DNA of 6,142 nucleotides, taken from assembly GCA_029934815.1 (NCBI GenBank), contig JAOZLM010000142.1, positions 1 to 6,142 on the forward strand, given 5' to 3'. Source of the DNA: Desulfocapsa sp. (GTDB lineage Bacteria; Desulfobacterota; Desulfobulbia; Desulfobulbales; Desulfocapsaceae). Shown piece after piece: positions 1 to 6,142 of this stretch. Position numbers and translations under genes: made by a program. A model generated the notes under the pieces. That model saw only the letters and a program-made list of their open reading frames with translations. It was not told the DNA's origin and searched no databases. The stretch's first letter is position 1. Every line of letters starts with the position of its first letter.

Positions 1-145
1 GCAATGATTTGAATTTTGCAGTAACGAAGAAGATGAAGAGTTTTCACGAATCCATCATTATTAATTTATGCATACTATCTTGTAGAGAATAAATAACTTT
101 TTCTTATTTTTCAATCTTACCTGCAAACTTTTCTCAGCATAGAGA
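1..145. other. AT-rich spacer with no supportable gene
   Basis: No convincing coding sequence is visible here on either strand. A + strand frame is open from position 3 to a TAA at 90-92, about 29 codons. It could be the 3' end of an upstream gene cut by the window edge, but its translation matches nothing I recognise and has no usable start. On the minus strand a GTG near position 47 opens a short frame running off the left edge, with only a weak upstream purine run. Neither is strong enough to call. The strong AT bias fits an intergenic region. Confidence 0.5.
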
Positions 146-173
146 TTGACTTCTCTTTATGAGTTATTATGAT
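146..173 (+). promoter_or_regulatory. Predicted sigma70-type promoter for the selenoprotein leader
   Basis: A -35 box TTGACT (146-151) and a -10 box TATGAT (168-173) each match the consensus at five of six bases, with a 16-bp spacer. Transcription would start near 180-182, giving about 110 nt of leader before the ATG at 294. This is the best promoter-like pair seen upstream of the first gene. AT-rich sequence produces chance -10 matches, but the good -35 and near-ideal spacing make this one more credible. Confidence 0.55.
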
Positions 174-189
174 TGTAGCATATTATTTT

Positions 190-219
190 CGCAGATGTGG
201 AATAGTTTTTCATCCTGCG
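190..219 (+). promoter_or_regulatory. Leader hairpin upstream of the selenoprotein gene
   Basis: CGCAGATG (190-197) can pair with CATCCTGCG (211-219), forming an eight-base-pair stem with one bulged C at 214 and a 13-nt loop rich in U on its 3' side. It lies between the predicted transcription start and the terminator at 244-273. The U-rich part of its loop (AGTTTT, 204-209) is complementary to AAAACT (254-259) inside the terminator. An alternative fold that weakens the terminator is therefore possible, but this is inference. It matches no riboswitch class I recognise. Confidence 0.3.
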
Positions 220-243
220 CTGACAAGCAAGACACATACGAAA

Positions 244-273
244 CAAAGTTTTTAAAACTTTGCTATTTTTTTT
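244..273 (+). terminator. Intrinsic terminator or attenuator 20 bp before the selenoprotein start
   Basis: CAAAGTTTT (244-252) and AAAACTTTG (254-262) form a perfect 9-bp inverted repeat around a single central T. In RNA this would be about seven base pairs with a five-base loop. It is followed by CTA and eight consecutive T (266-273), the classic Rho-independent layout, although the stem is A/U-rich and so probably a moderate terminator. The Shine-Dalgarno of the next gene starts only seven bases after the T run. It may end a short RNA starting near 180, or act as a read-through attenuator for the selenoprotein gene. Confidence 0.6.
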
Positions 274-293
274 GATTATAAAAGGAGGCTTTC

Positions 294-638
294 ATGTCTG
301 ATTTTACAGTTACAGACCAGGCGGTAGTAAAGCTCAAGGAATATCTGGAGCAGAACAATATCAGTTCAGCACTTCGTATTGCCTTGATGCAGGGCGGCTG
401 AAGCGGCCCATCACTGGGACTGGCTCTGGATGAGCCAAAAGACAACGACAACGTTTACGACCAGGACGATCTTAAATTTCTGGTTGAAGAAGGATTAATG
501 AACACCTGTGGTACTATCACGGTCGAGTTTATCGACGCTGGTCCACGTTCAGGTTTTGGAATTACCTCCACCAACTCCATTGGCGGTGGTAGTGGTGGTT
601 GTTCCTCCGGATCCTGTGGATCTGGCGGTTGTGGCTGA
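294..638 (+). CDS. IscA/HesB-family selenoprotein (TGA 399-401 read as selenocysteine)
   Basis: The frame opens at ATG 294 after a strong Shine-Dalgarno AAAGGAGG (281-288, 5-nt spacing) and stops at TGA 636-638. It is continuous except for an in-frame TGA at codon 36. Read through, it gives 114 residues, normal for an IscA/HesB (Fe-S biogenesis, A-type carrier) domain. The N-terminal half follows the family pattern: a short helix, then LRIALMQGG-U-SGPSLGLALDEP. Sec36 sits where IscA has its first ligand cysteine in the GCSG motif (Cys35 in E. coli). The domain continues through FLVEEGL, a second cysteine (Cys72) and FGITSTN. In place of the usual CGCG end it has a Gly/Ser tail with three evenly spaced cysteines (103, 108, 113). 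Homology continues on both sides of the TGA, which argues against a pseudogene. HesB-like selenoproteins are known in anaerobic bacteria, mostly deltaproteobacteria. A-type proteins bind Fe-S clusters or iron, but the exact role of the Sec forms is not established. Expression requires selA, selB and selC elsewhere in the genome. A nonsense-mutated ordinary hesB is the main alternative. Confidence 0.9.
402..437 (+). promoter_or_regulatory. Candidate bacterial SECIS element
   Basis: Directly downstream of the in-frame TGA (399-401), TGGCTC (421-426) pairs perfectly with GAGCCA (432-437). This gives a 6-bp stem capped by the five-base loop TGGAT (427-431). The loop begins 26 nt after the TGA and has G at its second and third positions. 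Known bacterial SECIS elements have a small apical loop with a G in the first two positions, roughly 16-37 nt past the UGA, where SelB binds. A smaller hairpin, CCCA (407-410) with TGGG (415-418), lies between and may stack below it, but its TCAC loop lacks G. The fold was made by eye, without an energy calculation. Confidence 0.7.
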
Positions 639-668
639 TTGATTTAGTCTCAACTATTTGTTTTATGT

Positions 669-705
669 ATGGCGCAAGGAAGCTTAAGCAGTTTCTTTGC
701 GCCAT
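669..705 (+). terminator. Hairpin terminator between the selenoprotein gene and tamA
   Basis: The arms 669-683 (starting ATGGCGCAA) and 691-705 (ending TTGCGCCAT) pair over 15 bp, with two G-U wobbles and a 7-nt loop TTAAGCA. It starts 31 nt after the selenoprotein stop codon. The downstream tract TGCTGTTTCTGCGTT is T-rich but not a clean T run, so termination may be partial or the hairpin may mainly protect the 3' end. The strong stem and its position between two genes support a transcript boundary here. Confidence 0.65.
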
Positions 706-725
706 TGCTGTTTCTGCGTTATAGT
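697..725 (+). promoter_or_regulatory. Possible tamAB promoter
   Basis: TATAGT (720-725) matches the -10 consensus at five of six bases and lies 17 bp after TTGCGC (697-702), which keeps only the TTG of a -35 box. The -35 overlaps the 3' arm of the terminator hairpin. Transcription would start near 732, leaving a leader of about 43 nt before the tamA ATG. The weak -35 keeps this tentative, but tamAB needs a promoter after the terminator and this is the best candidate seen. Confidence 0.35.
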
Positions 726-774
726 ATTTCCGTACACCACTCACCATAACTCTTTTAACCCAAACAATAGACAA

Positions 775-2544
775 ATGCTCCCTGGCAGAAAACCCTACTG
801 TCTTTTCCTGACAGCTCTAATTGCTTTACTTTTTTCTATTCCTTGCTTTGCCCTTGCCGGTATCCCTCTGACCGTGGCAATATCCGGGCTTGATGAAACA
901 CTACAAAAAAATGTTATCAATTTCCTCGATATTGAGAAATACAAAAACAACGAAGATCTTAGCCTGCGTTGGATACAGCGATTGCACGAGCAGGCTCCAC
1001 AGGAAATCCGTGAAGCACTCCAGCCTTTCGGATATTACCATGCAAGTATTAAATCTGAGCTGACCGAGAGAGAGGGGAAATGGGTGGCCACCTATGCTAT
1101 CGATGTTGGAAAACCCACATTTGTCACCAGCCACAATATTCAATGGACCGGTGAAGGTGCATCACATCCCAAATTTCAAAAATCCATACAAAAACTAATT
1201 GATGATTCTGATAGGCAGGTGATTCACTCAGAATATGAAACAGCAAAAAGCAACTTCTTAAACATTGCCCTTTCTGAAGGCTACCCGCAAGCCAAAATAA
1301 CAAAAAGTGAAATCCTGGTAGATCTTGACACACACAGTGCTGAACTGACCCTCCTGATGGATACCGGGCCATTATACTATTTTGGTGACATCATTTTCAA
1401 ACAGGATTTTCTGGATGCTGATCTCCTGCAAAAATTCGTCAACCTCGAGAAAGGTCAGCCTTACTCCCATGATGCGCTCCTGGAGTTTCAACAGAACCTG
1501 ATCGCCTCAAATTTTGCCAGCGAAGTGACTCTCACACCCTTATTTGCCCAGGCACAGGACAAACTGCTTCCCATTGAAGTTGTGATGCAGCCAATTCGTC
1601 CACACAAACTCTCCTTTGGGCTTGGTTATGAAAGCGATATTGGTGTCCGCGGATCAGCACGCTGGGAAGATCGCCTGCTCAACAAACATGGACATCACTC
1701 AGATTTATATTTCAAACTCTCACAAAAAGAAAGCATCTTACAGGGGCAGTATTTTATCCCGGTAAATAAGGCACTCACTGACAGTTGGGTTTCATCGGCT
1801 GGTATGGAATATGAACAAACACCAGACACAAGCAGCAAAACTGTAGCTCTTGAAACAGCTTTTATCCGTAGAAATCTTGCAGACACACATTTTTACAAAG
1901 GATTCTTACTGGCCTCGTACGAATATTTTACAATTGGTGACGACCCGCAGGTGGGATCCAAACTATTCTCCATTGGAACAACCATACGGTTTTCTGATAT
2001 TGAAGATAACATCTATCCGCAATCCGGATATTCATTCTTTGCTGATCTTCGAGGTGCGGCTGAAACACTGCTTTCAGATACCACCTATACAAGATTGCAT
2101 ATGAAAGGACGCTATATGCTTGGTCTTGGCGAAAAAGGACGTCTCGACAGTCACCTTGAATTTGGCTCGACCTGGGTCGATGATTACAATGTTTACCCGG
2201 CATCACTTCGATTTTTTGCAGGTGGTGACAATTCTGTCCGCGGCTACAAATATGAGTCTCTTGGCCCTGAGGATGATGCTGGCAACAATATCGGCGGTAA
2301 ACATGTTTTCACCTCTAGCATTGAATATGACCACCGGATTGCAGAATCCTGGGTACTCGATGTTTTTGCTGATGCCGGAAATGCTTACGATGACAATTTA
2401 GACAAGATTTACATTGGCTCCGGCTTTGGATTCCGCTGGCTGGCACCCTTTGGTTCTCTTCGTATCGATCTTGCCTGGCCTGTAAGCGAAAACCCCGATA
2501 TTGGTGATGCACGAATTCACATTGGCTTTGGAGCCACATTATGA
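775..2544 (+). CDS. tamA: TamA, Omp85-family outer-membrane component of the translocation and assembly module
   Basis: The 589-residue product is close to the roughly 577 residues of E. coli TamA. Residues 1-28 form a signal peptide: basic RK, a hydrophobic core, and cleavage expected after FALA. Three POTRA domains follow: about 31-114 (FGYYHASI at 85-92, closing VGKP at 111-114), 115-198 (EGYPQA at 168-173, closing DTGP at 196-199) and 199-277. The beta-barrel starts near HKLSFGLGYES (277) and runs to the end. It carries the Omp85 lid-loop motif VRGY at 488-491 and ends in RIHIGFGATL, resembling TamA termini. In Proteobacteria TamA sits in the outer membrane, binds TamB through its POTRAs, and aids insertion of some outer-membrane proteins such as autotransporters. 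The frame is open from a TTG at 697, but ATG 775 is preferred because the signal peptide begins there and 697 lies inside the upstream hairpin. No Shine-Dalgarno precedes 775. BamA is unlikely, since it has five POTRAs and is longer. Confidence 0.92.
   Translation: MLPGRKPYCLFLTALIALLFSIPCFALAGIPLTVAISGLDETLQKNVINFLDIEKYKNNEDLSLRWIQRLHEQAPQEIREALQPFGYYHASIKSELTEREGKWVATYAIDVGKPTFVTSHNIQWTGEGASHPKFQKSIQKLIDDSDRQVIHSEYETAKSNFLNIALSEGYPQAKITKSEILVDLDTHSAELTLLMDTGPLYYFGDIIFKQDFLDADLLQKFVNLEKGQPYSHDALLEFQQNLIASNFASEVTLTPLFAQAQDKLLPIEVVMQPIRPHKLSFGLGYESDIGVRGSARWEDRLLNKHGHHSDLYFKLSQKESILQGQYFIPVNKALTDSWVSSAGMEYEQTPDTSSKTVALETAFIRRNLADTHFYKGFLLASYEYFTIGDDPQVGSKLFSIGTTIRFSDIEDNIYPQSGYSFFADLRGAAETLLSDTTYTRLHMKGRYMLGLGEKGRLDSHLEFGSTWVDDYNVYPASLRFFAGGDNSVRGYKYESLGPEDDAGNNIGGKHVFTSSIEYDHRIAESWVLDVFADAGNAYDDNLDKIYIGSGFGFRWLAPFGSLRIDLAWPVSENPDIGDARIHIGFGATL
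2530..2544 (+). promoter_or_regulatory. tamB ribosome binding site and tamA/tamB start-stop overlap
   Basis: GGAG at 2530-2533 lies seven bases before the tamB ATG (2541-2543), inside the last codons of tamA. The start codon overlaps the tamA stop TGA (2542-2544) in an ATGA arrangement. This supports one transcript and translational coupling, which would suit two proteins that act as a complex. Confidence 0.75.
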
Positions 2545-5500
2545 AAAAGTGGATTATACGAATTTCACTTGCCTTTCTTGCAACTCTTTTGCTTCTTATC
2601 GGAGGGATATTTTTCCTTCTTGGCACCCAGAGTGGTACGAATCTAATCGTAACACAGGCAGAAAAGCTGATGGACGGGCAGTTAACAATTGCTTCTGCCA
2701 CCGGCACACTTCTTGATCGCCTGGAGTGTGATGATCTCGTATTTCAAAATCCGGCAGCCGGTAAAACAGAAATTGGAAAGTTTATTCTGGACTGGAAGAG
2801 CAGTGATCTGTTTAGTCTGCACCTCCATGTGATTGAGCTGAGTATAGCTGATGTTAACTACACAGCATCTCAACAGGAAAGCACTGAAGCTAAATCAACA
2901 GACCCGCTGACATTACCCGACCTTTCCCTCCCTGTCACAATCACCATCGAAAAAGTTGCTATTGATTCTGTTAAATTCTATGCCACTGCGGATGCGGAAC
3001 CTGTCATCATATCCCATACTGCCCTTTCTGCTTTATGGAATACAGAAGGAATTCAGTTGAAAGAACTCTCTGTTTCCACGCCGGAAGCAGAATTGCATGC
3101 AAAAGGGGAAGTACTTCCCACAGGTAACTATCCTCTATCGCTTACGACTGAAGTTAAAACACTTAGTTCTGAATATCCTGCAGTTACTCTTCTGGGTGAA
3201 TATGGTGGTGATTTACAAAATCTGAGCATTAAAACAGCATTAAGCGGTGACATGGAAGCGGAAATCCATGGAACACTTCAGGATGTAATCAATGCACTGG
3301 CCTGGGATATAAATCTTACTCTTGTCGACTTTGCTCCAAAAATACTCAGTCCAGATATTCCCGGAATCGTAAATGGAAGAATAGCATCGACGGGTACTCT
3401 ACAAAATTTGAACGCCACTGCACAGATCAGCATGCGTGACAAAAAAGAATCGTATGTCAACTGGGATGCAGATCTTGATGTGGACGTCAACCTTGAGTCA
3501 CTTCTTATAAGCATTACACAGTGTACATTGAAACATCTCGATTCGTCCGCTGTTATTGATCTTGCAGGCACTGCAGATACCAAACAACAGCTGAACGTTG
3601 CACTGAACTGGAAAGAACTGCAATGGCCTGTGACGGGGGATGCTGAATACAGTTCTCCTGCTGGCGAACTTACACTCACTGGCACCATAGATGATTACCA
3701 CCTGGCGATGGAAACCACTGCAACAGGAACTGCAATACCGGACGTAACTATTCAACTTAGCAGCAATGGGAATACAGAAAGCGCCAATAACATACTCTTA
3801 AATGTTGATACTCTTGGCGGTACCATAGCAGTAAATGGCGATGTTGAATGGGCGCCTGCTGTAAAATGGCAGGTTGAAACCAGGGCAAAAACTATTAATC
3901 CGGGAATACAATATCCTGAGTGGCCGGGTACACTTAACTGGCTGATTAAATCGGATGGACGTATCGAAGAATCCGGCCTTTTCACAAATATCTCCATAAG
4001 CAATCTACAGGGTGTCCTTCGTGAACTTCCCATTGCCGGCTCTGGTGACATTACAGTTGCACCGGAAAACATTCAGATTAAAAAGCTACTACTTTCATCC
4101 GGTAATGCAAAACTAACAGCGCAGGGACTGCTGGGAGATGCATCAGACCTGAACTGGAATATTGAGGTGACCGATTTTTCTGATCTTTTACCCGAGAGTA
4201 GCGGGCAACTTACAGCTGCCGGAACAGTTCTTGGAAAAATGACAGAACCGCAGCTAACAGCAAAGCTAAGCGGAATGTCCATAGCAATACCTCAGGCGGA
4301 GATAGAAGATATCCAACTAAAAACTGATCTTGATTTGAGCTGGAAAGAACCATTTGCCATTGATCTTACAGTCAACAACCTAAAATCCGGCGAGAATCTG
4401 GTTCAAAAAATCACACTCAAATCAAATGGCGAAATCACAAAACACAACGTGGACCTCTACGCCAGCCATGAACTGGCAACGCTCTCTCTTGCTATGCAGG
4501 GAGGATATGAGAAGGAACAATGGCAGGGGACTTTAAGCAATCTTAGTCTTGATTCAAAAGATATGGGAACCTGGCAGACACATAACGACACAAAAATTGT
4601 GGCTGGTGCCAAATCCGCTACTCTTGAGCAACTCTGTCTTACACGAGAAGAGAGTGATCTTTGTTTGAGCGGAACCTGGGACGCAGAAAGCAAAAACACC
4701 GGAGGCACTGCCTCGCTAACAGCATTTCCACTAAACTGGCTTTCTGCATGGCTCCCCGAAACCATTGAAGATCTTGGTGGAGCTTTCTCTTTTGATGCAA
4801 AAGCCAGTATGCAGGAGAAACTGCAAGCCACTGTCCAGGCAAAAATCACCCCTGGAGAAGTAAAATACATTACTCTGAAAGATAAAGGAACCCTCGCCCA
4901 CGAAGGGATGAAACTTGATATTCAAGTGGCTGATGATGGCGTGGATGCAGATCTGTGGCTCAGCCTTGAATCCAATATCGTCAGCGGAAAGCTGCAATCT
5001 CCGGATCTCTTACGAAAAAACACTGAGAAGTCGCCTACTCTGGATGGAAAAATCAAGATTGATGCGAAAAATTTTGCAATAGCCGAGACACTTGTTGAGG
5101 ATATCGAAAACCTGAAAGCACAAATAGATACCGATTTCACAATCAAAGGGACTCTTGCCCAGCCTGTTGTGAATGGTGCCGGCAAACTACATATCAACAA
5201 CATCCTTATTCCTATTGCCGGTCTTGAGCTAACTGATACCTCACTTGATATTTTAGCAGACAACAGCAAGCTGAAAATCAATGGCATTTTCAACTCGGGG
5301 AAAGGATCCATGGCCCTTGACGGCACAGCGCTTCTGGATGCAGAAAAAAACTACCCTGCCCTCCTCACTTTAAAAGGAAAAAATTTCAGGCTTGTGAACC
5401 TGCCGGAAATCCAGGTATATCTTTCGTCTGATCTGACCATGGAAAAGAAAACAAACCTGAATCTTCTTTCCGGTACCATAGAAATCCCCAAAGCGGATAT

Positions 5501-6142
5501 ATTGCTCCGGAATTTACCACAGGGAACAGTAACAGCATCCCCGGATATTGTGATTGTGCAGGAACAAAAAGAAGAAACAGACACAAAATCTCCCATGCAG
5601 ATGGATCTAAAAGTGCGTCTTGGGAAAAAAGTTTATTTCGCAGGATTTGGGGTAAACGCCTTTATCGACGGGCAATTAAATGTTACAGCAGAGCCTGAAG
5701 AGCAGATGCTTGGAAGTGGTGAATTCCATATCAGACAGGGAAGTTACAGAGCATACGGGCAGGATCTTGAAATTGAAAATGGCGTTATCTCCTTTCCGGG
5801 AGGCCCGCTTACCCAGCCGGGAATAAACCTGCGTGCCACAAGATCCGTTGGAGATGTGGTTGCCGGAATTTCTGTTATTGGTTCTGCTAAAAGACCTCGC
5901 ATTACCACATTTTCAAGACCTCCTATGTCGGAAAGCCAGACGCTTTCTTATATCATTACCGGTGCATCTCCCAGCACAGGCGGCGCAAAGCTTTCTGTTG
6001 GCCGACAGATAAACAACAAACTTTCTGTCTCCGTCGGCACCGACACAAAAACCGGTGACAGCCAGTTTGTTGCAAGGTATCGTTTAAGCAGAAAAATAAA
6101 TGTGGAGACCACCACTGGAACCAGCAGTAATGCTGCGGATAT
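2541..6142 (+). CDS. tamB: TamB, inner-membrane-anchored AsmA-like partner of TamA (3' end cut by window)
   Basis: The frame stays open for 1200 codons from ATG 2541 to the window edge. E. coli TamB has 1259 residues. A basic start (MKKW) precedes one hydrophobic segment at about 5-27, the inner-membrane anchor. The rest is predicted periplasmic and beta-rich, alternating polar and hydrophobic residues, as expected of the long grooved beta-taco fold of AsmA-like proteins. The last third matches the TamB C-terminal (DUF490, PF04357) domain: GSGEFHIRQGSYRAYGQDL from residue 1058, then ENGVISFPGGP, then PMSESQTLSYIITG near 1128, and a closing amphipathic beta region including QFVARYRLSRKINVET. 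The reading ends in TSSNAAD, which in relatives lies just before a short aromatic terminus, so probably only about 10 codons are missing. TamB spans the periplasm to TamA and is implicated in outer-membrane protein assembly and phospholipid transport to the outer membrane. Spot checks along the gene found no frameshift. Confidence 0.92.
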   Translation, partial: MKKWIIRISLAFLATLLLLIGGIFFLLGTQSGTNLIVTQAEKLMDGQLTIASATGTLLDRLECDDLVFQNPAAGKTEIGKFILDWKSSDLFSLHLHVIELSIADVNYTASQQESTEAKSTDPLTLPDLSLPVTITIEKVAIDSVKFYATADAEPVIISHTALSALWNTEGIQLKELSVSTPEAELHAKGEVLPTGNYPLSLTTEVKTLSSEYPAVTLLGEYGGDLQNLSIKTALSGDMEAEIHGTLQDVINALAWDINLTLVDFAPKILSPDIPGIVNGRIASTGTLQNLNATAQISMRDKKESYVNWDADLDVDVNLESLLISITQCTLKHLDSSAVIDLAGTADTKQQLNVALNWKELQWPVTGDAEYSSPAGELTLTGTIDDYHLAMETTATGTAIPDVTIQLSSNGNTESANNILLNVDTLGGTIAVNGDVEWAPAVKWQVETRAKTINPGIQYPEWPGTLNWLIKSDGRIEESGLFTNISISNLQGVLRELPIAGSGDITVAPENIQIKKLLLSSGNAKLTAQGLLGDASDLNWNIEVTDFSDLLPESSGQLTAAGTVLGKMTEPQLTAKLSGMSIAIPQAEIEDIQLKTDLDLSWKEPFAIDLTVNNLKSGENLVQKITLKSNGEITKHNVDLYASHELATLSLAMQGGYEKEQWQGTLSNLSLDSKDMGTWQTHNDTKIVAGAKSATLEQLCLTREESDLCLSGTWDAESKNTGGTASLTAFPLNWLSAWLPETIEDLGGAFSFDAKASMQEKLQATVQAKITPGEVKYITLKDKGTLAHEGMKLDIQVADDGVDADLWLSLESNIVSGKLQSPDLLRKNTEKSPTLDGKIKIDAKNFAIAETLVEDIENLKAQIDTDFTIKGTLAQPVVNGAGKLHINNILIPIAGLELTDTSLDILADNSKLKINGIFNSGKGSMALDGTALLDAEKNYPALLTLKGKNFRLVNLPEIQVYLSSDLTMEKKTNLNLLSGTIEIPKADILLRNLPQGTVTASPDIVIVQEQKEETDTKSPMQMDLKVRLGKKVYFAGFGVNAFIDGQLNVTAEPEEQMLGSGEFHIRQGSYRAYGQDLEIENGVISFPGGPLTQPGINLRATRSVGDVVAGISVIGSAKRPRITTFSRPPMSESQTLSYIITGASPSTGGAKLSVGRQINNKLSVSVGTDTKTGDSQFVARYRLSRKINVETTTGTSSNAAD

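Noticed and set aside
3..92. An open + strand stretch ending at TAA 90-92, as the tail of an upstream gene.
   Set aside because: Only 29 codons, AT-rich, no recognisable sequence. It cannot be told from chance without the bases left of the window.
195..275. A 26-codon ORF (ATG 195, TGA 273-275) in the leader, ending in the terminator T tract, as a possible leader peptide.
   Set aside because: It has no Shine-Dalgarno, no telling run of one regulatory amino acid and no recognisable sequence. Its end simply reads through the terminator.
294..401. The first gene as a pseudogene or a 35-residue peptide ending at TGA 399.
   Set aside because: The frame continues without any other defect for 78 more codons of family-like sequence. 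The TGA is at the conserved Cys site and a SECIS-like hairpin follows.
263..451. Minus-strand 62-residue ORF across the selenoprotein gene.
   Set aside because: It is a shadow of the + strand gene, its product is low-complexity and Ser-rich, and it has no supporting RBS or homology.
562..774. Minus-strand 70-residue ORF across the intergenic hairpin.
   Set aside because: It reads through the terminator hairpin and the antisense of the Gly-rich tail. The His/Arg/Trp-rich end is an artefact of the repeated GGT codons.
901..5350. A7 homopolymer runs in tamA (near 905) and tamB (near 5343) as possible programmed frameshift sites.
   Set aside because: Both frames continue normally with family-consistent sequence on each side, and no alternative frame leads to a meaningful product.
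3278..5596. Many minus-strand ORFs of 66-137 residues opposite tamB.
   Set aside because: The + strand tamB frame is continuous with clear family motifs. The antisense frames are Ser/Cys/Phe-rich shadows without recognisable domains.
1..6142. CRISPR arrays, tRNA or rRNA genes, insertion sequences or attachment sites.
   Set aside because: No regularly spaced direct repeats, tRNA-like cloverleaf, transposase-like frame or terminal inverted repeats were found when reading both strands.

Overview
The window fits a Gram-negative, diderm bacterium that uses selenocysteine. Moderate GC with AT-rich spacers, an IscA/HesB-type selenoprotein and a TamA/TamB pair together suggest a deltaproteobacterial (Desulfobacterota-like) anaerobe, perhaps a sulfate- or sulfur-metabolising one. 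That lineage is an inference from gene content and recall of where HesB-like selenoproteins occur. No rRNA or other phylogenetic marker is present.

Layout, all genes on the + strand. Positions 1-145 are AT-rich with no supportable gene. Positions 146-173 hold a good sigma70-like promoter. It would produce a leader of about 90 nt that ends in an intrinsic terminator (244-273). Directly behind it, with a strong Shine-Dalgarno, lies a small gene (294-638) whose reading frame is interrupted by one in-frame TGA (399-401). Read as selenocysteine, the TGA gives a complete 114-residue IscA/HesB-family protein, with Sec at the position of the conserved iron-sulfur ligand cysteine of IscA. A hairpin just downstream (421-437) has the spacing and loop expected of a bacterial SECIS element. 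Ordinary ORF calling would miss this gene or split it. A 15-bp hairpin (669-705) follows it and probably terminates the transcript.

The rest of the window is a two-gene operon. tamA (775-2544) encodes an Omp85-family outer-membrane protein with a signal peptide, three POTRA domains and a 16-strand-type barrel. tamB (2541 to the window end) encodes the large AsmA-like inner-membrane-anchored periplasmic partner. The two genes overlap by four bases (ATGA), suggesting translational coupling. tamB is cut by the window edge, apparently only a few codons before its natural end. TamA and TamB together form the envelope-spanning translocation and assembly module, implicated in outer-membrane protein insertion and, for TamB, lipid transport between membranes. 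The selenoprotein and tamAB are probably separate transcription units, and nothing in the sequence links their functions.
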